A stretch of DNA of 64,000 bases from Mesodorylaimus sp. YZB2_4 (taxonomy: Eukaryota > Nematoda > Enoplea > Dorylaimida > Dorylaimidae). Below the pieces are notes generated by a model. That model was not told where the DNA came from, did no database searches, and saw only the letters and a program-made list of their open reading frames with translations. The position numbers and the translations under genes were made by a program. This document shows, piece by piece, positions 23,843 through 33,349 of the stretch; within the stretch, counting starts at the first letter, position 1; every line of letters begins with the position of its first letter. Location: assembly GCA_030248295.1 (NCBI GenBank), contig JASANH010001537.1:558001-622000 (forward strand), written 5' to 3'.

Positions 23843-26800
23843 ATGAACACGTCGAAGAGCGGCGATAGCAATAATGTGTGCTCGTTGGAGAGGGATAGTG
23901 GAATATCGGATCATGGATTGGAGGACGAGCAGGAGACCTACGCCGACAATGACGACTATGATGACATCGATTGCCAGCAATTCGAAAATAAAACTGGCTT
24001 ATCGCAGGATTTACGCTTTCTGTTCGGCATGCCCGAACTGTGCGACGTCATGTTCATTGTGGGCGAAGAAAGGCAAGCCATGTACGGCGTCAAGGCCGTC
24101 CTAGCCATACGCAGCAGGTCAGTCAGTCCGCTTACTGTTTATCACTGGGATCTTCCTTCGTCTCATTCACGCCAGGCAGGCAGGAGTTCTCTTCCTGTAT
24201 CTCATCGTTCCGATTCCCTGTCACCAAATCAGCTTATCACTGAGATTCTGAGCTTCGTCTCGTACGTGCTGGCCAGGATACACGAACTGGTGCTCCTGTG
24301 GAGCTTTTCCCAATACACACGGGGTTATTTAATCTGGTGCTCTCATCTCATCCTGGTCTTCTTGAGCCGTACAGTATGCCTTCTCGGTTCCTGTCGAAAA
24401 ATTAAATGAATCCCCTCTGGAAGTAGTGATGCATTCACTCTGCATTCTGGTCTCCTACCTCTGCCCCTACCCATCATTGGGGCGCTAACTAATTGACTGC
24501 GCTCCCAGTCGGAGTGCCATCAGTATTATTTTCTTTTTAGAGTATTCTACAAAATGCTTTATGGGCCTCGATCCAAATCGAAGTTCGTGGCCGCTGAAGC
24601 ACTCGGTTCTAGCAACTCCGCCACTGTGGCCGTCAGCCAATTGGGTCGTCGACTGTTGGGCAGGAATGGGGCTGAGGTGGGCGAGCAAAGAAAGAACTTT
24701 TTATTTTTGCGGAATCCTCAATCATCTTTGCGTGCGGCTGCTTCATTTTCGACTGGTTGGCAGGTAAGTGTTCCTCAAGTACTAAGTGATTTTTGATGGC
24801 AACTTTTGTGCTTTGTTCCCGGGGGGGGGTGTGCTGATAGCCGCTGCTAACGATGCGCATGGCTGCACCAAGACAGTGCACTCTCGTTCGCTGCCACCTG
24901 AGCCATGCACCTGATGTTCTCATGCACCACATTCCTGAGGGGCGAGAAGGCGTGAAGTGGTATTGGATTAGTGGGGTTATCAGGGAGGGTATCGAGGCTT
25001 GTGCCAGTCGGTATGGGGCGGTCTGTTGATGGATGGCGTGTCGGAGTCGTTGTCCTTGGAGGAACGGCATTGGCTCACGCTTCACTTTTTCGTGCGAAAT
25101 TGATATAGAATGGGGGAGGGGAGGGGCTGGCGGTTGGATGTAGATGGTGATGAAAGTAAAAAATAGCGGTCTAATGCCGCGTTCGACTACCTATTTATAG
25201 AGAGTGAGTAGGAGATCACGATCGGGGCATTGTTTGTCATGCATGTTGACTGTGCACACATAAAGGACCCCATTTCGAGTGCACCCCCGACCGTGCATTA
25301 GCTCTTGAACGCGGCAGAATGTTATTCTTTTGTCAACGAGACCATTGAACTTGCTCAAAGACTAATCCTAGGCGGCTGCTCGTTGAGGCTGTGTTTGTAT
25401 ATAAAGTCCACTGCCGACTCCACTTTTCCCACGTCCCGCTAAACCCAGCCGGAGTGTGGACGAGCGATTGGTGTAAACCCGCCTTGAGAAGCTTGAATGA
25501 GTCCTCAGGAAAAAGCAGGAAGCGAGCAAAGAGTAGTCCTTGGCTGGAGCGCGGCCTGATGCCAAGTCTACGGTGGCTTCAGAACACTCTTCACAGCTAC
25601 AGTAGGGGGTCACTTTTGTGTTCTGAGAGCGTCTGTAGGAATCATTCCCTGACAGTGACTCTGGCAGTGTGACACCACCGTCGAATGATGACGAACAAGC
25701 TGTAGGGTCTAGTCAGCTGTGTAAGTTTGCATGCTAGTGGACGCATCAAACTGCCAGGTGTTCCGAGCAGACCACGCGATTGCTATCGCATTATCGAAGA
25801 GCATGAGTGCCTGACCACATCTGCTAATGATATGATCTGTCGACATCATTACAACATGACGCGTTTGCTGGTTGAGTCCAGAATAAAATATACTGTAAGA
25901 ACTTTTTCTGGAGAAGCCACAATTGTTTTAGGGTCCGAGCAACCCGAGTCCAAAGACGATTGTTCAAGTGGACGATTTTGATGCGGACGTATTCAAACAA
26001 CTGCTCGAATATGTACACACAGGGGCCGTTGTACTTCGACCGAGGACCCTGTTGGGTGAGCGTGTCACTAATCTGCTTGGTCCTTACTGTACCCCATGCC
26101 ACGAGGGGACATTGAGTTGACCACCTGAAAATCTCATCACTTCACTCATGCACTAGCGGGCCTTCACGCTGGCCCCTGGGCCCCAACTTGGGCCGCCCAT
26201 ACTTATGCTAATGTTCCTCTATATCACTAAACGCGGGTGCGCTGTCGAGGGCAAAGGGATCCCAGCCCAGACCAACACTCCCCAGTAACTGTCTAGCGAG
26301 GTGATGCTGTCTGCACTGGTTTCAAATGTATTGGCTCTTCATGTCTTCTTTACCGGGGCTGAGAATAGGCACAAAACGCGCTGAACATAAAATCAGGGTC
26401 TCAAAATGGGAATAGTCCACCTCACTTATCTCTCTCTAAACCTTCAAAGGAAAGCAGCTCTTACTTGCGATGCCATAAAGATATGTCAGCCTCATTTTCC
26501 AAATTTGTGTACCTCCCAGCCATCAAAGGCAGACGGAATTCTTTTTACGCACGAATGCTCACTTTTTTCAGGTCTTTTAAACGCGGCTGATCACTTCGCC
26601 TTGGAAGAACTGAGACGCGCTTGTGCCGACTATTCACAAAAGTGCATCAATTTGGACACGGTGTGCTCTTTGTTGGTCACCGCCGAACGCTACATTCAGT
26701 ACAAGTCGTCGAAAATTTTTGTACAACGGGTAAACAAAAAGTTGTTGAATATTTTTGTCAGTTTGAGTCGAGAAGAGGGAGTGAATGCAGTGAGCGATGG

Positions 26801-27842
26801 AGGACGTTAGTGACTATAATTCGACTAGTTACCATCAGGCGAACCATTCCAGAGCGACCGTTCAGATTGATCCTGCTGATCGATATCAAACTGATCGATC
26901 AGACAGCTTGCCTTGACTGATCGATTAGTCGAACAGTCAGATCGGTCGATCGATCTGCTGATAAATCGATCGATCTGTTTAACTCATCAGCAAATCGATC
27001 ATCCGAAACCCCACAGTCTCTTATGTGGACATGTTGGTTTTCAGGTTTTGGATTTTGTGGACAAGAATGGCGATGACGTGTTACAACTGGCCGATTTCGT
27101 GCACTTACCCCGCCACGTTGTTGAACTAATCCTGTCTCGTGAAGAACTTAGCGCCAGCGAAATGAACAAATTCCAAGCCGCTCTTCGTTGGAGTCGCCAC
27201 TACATGCTCTACCATCCGCACGACAGCAACCTGGAACGTACGATGGCTCCGTTCACTCACTACATCGCCTTCCACTCGATGACTGCCCAGCAACTCATGC
27301 ACGAAATACGCCCCCTGGACGTGGTACCCGACCGTATACTCATGAACGCCTTGGCCTACCAAGCCGATCCATCCAGCATCAACGGCGACGAGATCATGCC
27401 CAGGATGGGCAGTGCCTGTCGAGTCAAGCCGGACACTACCGGCAGCGAGGACAGGCCTAAATCGAAGAGCACAGCAGTCAGCAAACGATGCATGGCCAAA
27501 TTGCAGGCCAGCACTCGATCTCGTAGCGTGGATAGGAACGCGTCCAAAACATCCAATCACAGCAGCAACTGCAGCGACTCCGGATTCCACGACGATTACT
27601 GCCACTACTACAGTACCCCCACAGATACACCCTCTCGCTCGGCCACCACCCCGTCCATGGACGTCGTGCTGGGTGGCCGAAAACCGACATATCGTCGCAA
27701 TGGACAAGGGGCCACCGTCGTCCACGTCGAGTCCCCGGCCGACAACGATTGCCCCCTCGAAGACACTTGTGATAACAGAGCCAAAAGCTGCCACGATTTA
27801 ACATTGCTGCCTAACTTGACCAGTGTCCACTACAGATTTTGA
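23843..27842 (+). CDS. BTB/POZ-BACK domain protein, serine-enriched protein (gprs)-like
   Basis: A BTB-BACK protein, probably a protein-interaction adaptor and possibly for cullin-3. Exons read are 23843-24117, 24541-24763, 25932-26055, 26572-26729 and 27045-27842, all in phase. The N-terminal 40 residues are acidic. The BTB domain starts at LCDVMFIVGEERQAMYGVKA and VLAIRSRVFYKMLYG. Its second half (VQVDDFDADVFKQLLEYVHT) is separated by about 80 low-complexity residues encoded mainly by exon 2. BACK follows: GLLNAADHFALEELRRACAD, VCSLLVTAERY and LPRHVVELILSREEL. The C-terminal half is Ser/Thr-rich (SNHSSNCSDSGFHDDYC) and ends NLTSVHYRF. A split BTB with a Ser-rich tail resembles the insect serine-enriched protein; that assignment is inference, whereas BTB and BACK are clear. 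AATAAA lies about 100 bases after the stop. Confidence 0.85.
25172..25320. mobile_element. Possible short inverted-repeat element (MITE-like) in the BTB-gene intron
   Basis: TGCCGCGTTCGA near 25172 is mirrored by TTGAACGCGGCA near 25306-25318. Inside, ACGATCGGGG on the left pairs with CCCCCGACCGT on the right. The span is about 147 bp. No convincing target-site duplication is visible. Confidence 0.4.
26870..27005. repeat. GATCGAT-rich simple-sequence stretch (last BTB-gene intron)
   Basis: TGATCGAT and CGATCGATCTG recur about ten times in about 130 bases, including near-inverted pairs (CTGCTGATAAATCGATC against GATCGATCTGTT). It lies within an intron and codes for nothing recognised. Confidence 0.55.
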
Positions 27843-28209
27843 TACGTGATAAGGCCTGGCTTTATTTGCGCATAGTGTGCTGCAGTGTGTCGTGATCGAT
27901 TAATATCTGTACGCCAGTGTGGGAAATGACGTTTATTAGATTAATAAAACTGTATTTTCGACCAACTTTGTATCAAATCATTCAGTTGGGGTTTTGTCGT
28001 TGTGTGTTTTTTTATCTCCTACTACTAAATTTAAATTTCCCGCTCTTTATGGGTTACTGTAAGAGTGCGAGAACTGTGCCAGCCTCATTTTTCATTTTCC
28101 CTGCAAAATTTTTAATCGGATTGCGAAATTTCGAATTTCAAATTGTGCAATTCAGTTCTTTTTATCGAATACAATAATTTGTTTCGTAGATTTTTTCTTC
28201 ACAGCCATC
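27843..28209. other. BTB-gene 3' UTR and ASCC2 5' flank
   Basis: AATAAA at 27941-27946 is a good polyadenylation signal for the BTB gene. The rest is T-rich and ends in a strong acceptor immediately before the ASCC2 start codon. Confidence 0.55.
28190..28209 (+). promoter_or_regulatory. Candidate trans-splice acceptor before ASCC2
   Basis: A polypyrimidine tract ending TTTTTTCTTCACAG lies only 5-6 bases upstream of the ASCC2 ATG, and no upstream coding exon is recognised. This is the position expected for a spliced-leader acceptor, although a cis-spliced 5' UTR intron would look the same. Confidence 0.5.
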
Positions 28210-31200
28210 ATGGACGATGATAAATCAACATCAGGCTCATTCCGAGCACTGCCTTTGGAAAAAGCTGCTTTCAAATTCGATGGTGACGGCCCGGATCGTG
28301 GAACTGAAATTCCAGCTTTGGTGAGCTATTTTATTAATTTTTTTATAACCAGCCATGTTGTTCAACCTAAATAGCGAGCAAGCGAGTTTAGAATTTAGAG
28401 AAAAAAGGCTTCTTTGGGCCCTACTTACAAATGCTTCGGCTCTTCCCCTGTTTTAATGCTCCCGCACTTTTAGGATTTACTGTATACATGCATGGGCGTA
28501 GGACCCCTCTTGTCTGCTGAGCTTGGTCGGATTTAAGGTTGTCATGGCCCCTTTGTGACCCCTACATGCCCCTGCCCCTGGGTATTATCGAATCGGATGG
28601 TCAGCCCAGACGACGATTCATAGAACAAATCATCGCAGGCTCCCTCATCGTACCTATATTTATTGTGAAAAATATGGGTGAACCCTCCCCATAGCATCCC
28701 AACCTTTGTCCAATACATCGGCCATGGGGTAGGCTATGTGTCTGGGGGCTGCCCGTTCTATTCCATTTTTCAGGCGTTCCATGCAGGCCATATGATCCCT
28801 CAGACCTAAACCACCTCTTTCGGTTTTAGGATGCTCGCTGGTGTGATTTAAAGCGAATATTTCCTCGATATATTGCTCTTAATTTCGACAATAAAGTGCA
28901 TACTCGACCTTGGGTTAGTAATTGCGAGGAATTAATCGGCGCGTGTAAATGGCTCCTGCAATTACCATATCACAAATTTTGGTCCCAAATTGTTTTTGGC
29001 GACAGAAGCTTTCGTTCCATGATCGATTCCTATTTGTCTCTTTGTCCCAGGTGTGGAAAACGGTTCTGATATGATTATTTTCTTCAAATATGACTCATTT
29101 CAGGCTACACGACAAGGAAGACATGAAGCTAACGTTTTTTTCGCGGTTCGACAAAATCAAGCAAATATCGAATGATTTGTATGAGAATATATTTTTCATT
29201 CTTCTTAGAATGGCGACAGCCAGAGAAGCTTCCGTAAGCAATGTAAAATAGAAATTGTTGACGTATTTATGAAATGTTTTCTTTTCAGCGTGTTCATTAC
29301 ATGAGCCCTGAATTCCACGGCAAACTGATCATGGATTACGGACTTTTCGACATTCCTCGCCTGGTCGATATTTGCGCTGTATATGGCCCTGTCAATAAAA
29401 AACTCGTTCAGCGTATGTTGGAGATTATTTTTAAAAACCAGCCGAAATTGTATGATCAAATGAAGGAGTTCTCGAGCGTCCTTGTAAAAGTAAGAAGAAA
29501 CTTTTTTCTTTTTTTCAATTCATAAATTGGAATTGTCCATGCAGATACTTGCTAAATGCGAGAATGATATTGAACGAGTTGTTGGACGAAAAGTGAAAAT
29601 ATTGCGAAAAAAATCAGCGCAACACGACGAACGTATCGCCGAGAGTGTTGCACATTATTTAGTCGATTTGACATTCTCTTTTGTCCTATTTGCCAAATTA
29701 TGCCCAAAAGTCTTGCAATATTATCACGAGGCTGGTCTAACAAATATGTGAGGACTAACTGCTTTTAAAAAAATATTCCGATTAATGATTTTTACTTTTT
29801 AGAATACCGCATTTCATTGAGCAGACTATCGGCGATATGCTGCAAGACTTGTACGATCGGGATTTGCATGGCGGATTTCGTTTGAGGCTAAAGTAAGGAA
29901 ATGCGATTTAATATTTTGATCTCGACCAATTTTGTACGCTTTTAGCGATTTGATCGGTCGATTGGGCGGTGTACGCTCGGAACTGGTTATCTTGTGGAGG
30001 TTTTTGTTGGAGTACAACATTTTGGAAGGAACTAAGCAAATTAAGTAAGATATCTGGCTGGCATAAAGTATTAGTTTTCGGCCTTTTTTTATTTTCAGAC
30101 CTGATTCGAAAGAGGATTCGGAGCGTGCTGGCCATGCGGTTGATGAGATGCTTGGATATTTGACGGAGTGCTTAAATGAGAAAACGTGAGTGAATCTGAT
30201 TTTAATGCCACGATTTTTGCATTACCGTGAAATTTTTTTCTTTCAGATTTTTGCGTTTGTATGCGACTAAATTTCCTTTGTCGAATGATATGGATGATTG
30301 GATTACACGACGGATCGAGTTGTAAGTCTTTTTTATTCTTAGTTTTATGTCCTCCATTTCGCCTCCGTTCAGAGATATGGATCGTATTCAATATATTAGC
30401 GATGCTATCAATACCGCTCTCGATGTAGAGACGTCTGAATTGCTGGTAAGCCGTTTCTGAATTCTTTAAAAACAGAAGCATCAGCACAGAAAAGTTGTTT
30501 TGAAGCATTCTTATGCCTAATATAGCAAGCGCACTGCGGTAGCGTGGTCTGCGTTCGAGTAGCTCCCGCATGGGCTTCAGTATTATTATTTTTAAAGAGC
30601 TTATTTGTTCTAACAGGTGCCGAATGGATCGAGTTGTCGACCAGAAGTTGAGACAACCAGTGATACGCAGATTCAACAGTCGGATATCGCGCAGATTTGT
30701 GAAGTGTTTCCAGATTACGACGCGGGTCAAGCAATGGTGAGTGAAAGATTTGGGTTTGTGATACGATAATCTGAAAGTAGATTTGTTATTTTTAGACTAT
30801 TCTACAGCATTATAAAGGCAATGTGGACGATGCCATCAATGCCATTTTGTCCGGCTGGTTGCCCCCGAAGTTTCCGCAGCTGCCGTAAGTTTTAGTTTTT
30901 CTGGGAGTTGCGTAATGTTTGGATTTGGTCTTTTGTAGGAAAGAAAATGAGCAGGCTGCTGTAGCATCGTCTTCGACGGCGGGCGAATCGGATTTGGTGC
31001 CTTTACGGGAAAGTAGCAAGTATGTTGTGAAAAATTGGGATGGGAGTACTGTAGCTTATGGTGGTTTACTTGTAGGCGTGGTGGAAGGAATGTGTTGGAG
31101 GATAAGTCAGCTGTGGTAGCCACGAAGACGTTTTATGAACGTTTTCAAAACGAAACGGAGGAGAACGAGTGGGAAGCCCTGGTTGGTGTGCAGCCGTTGA

Positions 31201-31661
31201 ACGCTCCTTTACCCCCACAGGTAACGGACTTGGAGGATGATGAGTACGACGACACGTACGACGCGCATGATGTGGATTTGACGGCCGACTTGACCACGGA
31301 CGAAACAGTGCCAGCTAGAGGCCAAGGGGTAAGCGGAGGGTGCGGGAAGTGCCTGGGGCCATTAGGAAGAAGGGGTATTTCGCTTACGGAAGATTTTTAC
31401 GCGTCCAGAAGTTAGCTTTTATTTGATCCCTTTTTTCAGAAAATGGATGAGAAAGGAGGCTCGTTTCGTGGCGAGTCGGATGGACGGCAATTTCGAGCTG
31501 GTGGCGCCAGCTCGGGTGCCGGGCCATCACGGCCTTATCGTGGTGACTACACGGGTGGGAAGGAGCGGCAAGACAAAGAACGTAATAAGGATCGTTACGT
31601 GCATCACAATCGGAAAAATTTGGCGATGAAGAAACAGTCGAAGGGATTTGGATTCTACTAA
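28210..31661 (+). CDS. ascc2: Activating signal cointegrator 1 complex subunit 2 (ASCC2)
   Basis: ASCC2 binds K63-linked ubiquitin through a CUE domain and recruits the ASCC3 helicase to alkylated DNA and stalled ribosomes. Fifteen exons were read: 28210-28320, 28830-29050, 29104-29233, 29289-29489, 29545-29747, 29803-29892, 29946-30044, 30099-30185, 30247-30321, 30373-30445, 30617-30736, 30796-30894, 30939-31019, 31076-31328 and 31440-31661. Family motifs are WLLQLPYHKFWSQIVFGD, FHGKLIMDYGLFDIPRLVDI, the CUE domain (AQICEVFPDYDAGQAM with TILQHYKGNVDDAINAIL) and the acidic DDEYDDTYDAHDV segment after RNVLEDKSAVVA. The tail is basic (RYVHHNRKNLAMKKQSKGFG), as in the human protein. The N-terminus is shorter than in human ASCC2. 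The gene is 180 bases upstream of ZSWIM7. Confidence 0.93.
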
Positions 31662-31808
31662 TTGGCTAATTCTCGGTGCTGTGATGAAATGCCTTCAAAT
31701 GAAATTTAATGTGTTCAAGCAAAATATTAATTTGGCTTAAGTAGAAATGGATGGCATGTGGTCGAGGACCAGGTTCTCTGCGGGTCTTGCTTTATGGCGC
31801 AGATGAAG

Positions 31809-31840
31809 GGTGGGATTGAATTTCAGCGCATGATCTGAAA
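31809..31840 (+). promoter_or_regulatory. Candidate trans-splice acceptor between ASCC2 and ZSWIM7
   Basis: GAATTTCAG ends about 15 bases upstream of the ZSWIM7 ATG and only about 165 bases after the ASCC2 stop, with no donor or coding exon between. The layout fits trans-splicing of a downstream operon gene. Confidence 0.5.
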
Positions 31841-33009
31841 ATGGCGAGTGATTTGAAATTGGATCACATTGTCAAGGAGCTGTTGGCGGAAGTGGCGGAG
31901 ACGTACTCGAGGGGAGAGCGAAGTGAGTGGCTGTCTGTTCGTTGTTTGGGATACAGAACGTTGGTATTTCAGTGTCGGATGATCTGATGCTGGCGTGAGT
32001 TGTCGGGAAGATAGTGGGTGGCCTGGCATAAGCGCGGCTTGATTTAGGTTGCATACTGTATTTGGCGAGCCGTTGTTACACGCACTGGCATTGCTGGACA
32101 TGCGAAAAGTGACCAAAGTGATGGGCCCCAATGGAAAGTCCATGTTCGAGGTGACAAGATGTTGTTTGTGGGAATTGGAATGAAGATCTGTGTTTTAGGT
32201 GGCTGGTCGAAGTGGACGTTTGTACTCGTTATTTCCTGCCGAGAATTTCTGCCTTTGTGAATCGTTCGAAAAGCAAGGTGAAACTTGGTACATTATTGAG
32301 TGTGGCGGAGAGTGCGCTGACTTTACAAACTTACAGTATGCGAGGGGTGCAGGTCATGAAGTGATAAGCTGATACTTGTGGGTGGCTGGATGTTCTCTTG
32401 CTTATACTTCCTTCCGCAACTCTTCTCGCTCACAGCGAACGCATAGGACACGCTGAATGGCAAAGGCAGGCATATTAACTGGTCTGGTAGGGTAGGTAGC
32501 ATGGGAGATAGTAGTAGGAGCCGTACCTACAACAGAAAGCGGGTAGCTGTCTCGACCTTTCGACAGCGGCAAAGCATAGTGTACAGTAGCACAAACGACG
32601 TCCGAGGAGTAGGTATATATAATCCTCATTATCTTCAAGCGTCTCAGTATTCTGCGCTGTGACCTCTGGTGCCGTCAGACAGCCAACCCGATTCCGTCTT
32701 GCCGCTGCCAAAAAACTCAACGCCATCAGATCTGCAGTCCTAGTCAAAGTGAAAGGGCTTCTCTAATGTCATGCTTTTCTTTGCAGTTTTGCTGGACGAG
32801 AGTTGGTTTACGGTGAGTGAGCCACACTTGTCTCGCGTGCTCTTCACCATGGTGTTCCGTTTTAGTGCAAGCACGTGTTGGCTGTGTGGCTGGCCAAGTG
32901 CATGTCTTCCTACGAGCAACGCTCCGTGTCGAATGCGCTCGTTACTTCGATGATCATCAATGCCGTGAGGTTGGAAGATGTGGTGGTGCCCACAGATGCT
33001 GACACCTGA
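31841..33009 (+). CDS. sws-1: Zinc finger SWIM domain protein 7 (SWS1), homologous-recombination factor
   Basis: SWS1 partners with a RAD51 paralogue in the Shu complex and promotes RAD51 filament formation. Exons read are 31841-31921, 31973-31994 (22 nt), 32048-32150, 32198-32277, 32787-32812 (26 nt) and 32866-33009. The protein aligns along its length with human ZSWIM7: KELLAEVAETYSRGERMSDD, LHTVFGEPLLHALALLDMRK, VMGPNGKSMFEVAGRSGRLY. The SWIM zinc motif is split over three exons as C-L-C, then 15 residues, then C-K-H (TCKHVLAVWLAKCM). Cys and His ligands are all present. The end (VSNALVTSMIINAVRLEDVV) is slightly diverged. The gene lies 180 bases after ASCC2 on the same strand. Confidence 0.9.
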
Positions 33010-33349
33010 TTATACCACACGTGGTGAAGTACAATGGTGTAACACTCTTGGGACTGACGCTGGCATTTCCTCTCGGCTTTCATATTCTCGGTCGTGTCTG
33101 CTTAGCCTTGTGTATGGGATACTGTAGTGACATGTGTGTATTCATTGTAGACTGGGTTCCCTGGCCAGCATCCTCTTAGACGTGTCAAGAGTGGGCATCA
33201 ATGAAGCATTCATGCTTTTCTTCTGTACACGGTCCTTAACCGGAAAATATTAGGCCTGGAAAAATACGAATACGAAATATACTGCCGCATCCCTGTCAAC
33301 TACAAGAAAGCTTTACACGCTGCATGCCTTACATGCACACTAATCATAA
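33010..33349. other. Convergent gap between ZSWIM7 and the DNAJB6-like gene
   Basis: Two genes end tail to tail around this 340-base gap. I see no further gene and no clear polyadenylation signal. Confidence 0.45.

Noticed and set aside
27126..27794. A 222-codon minus-strand ORF opposite the BTB gene
   Set aside because: It lies entirely opposite the last BTB-gene exon and has no recognisable domain.
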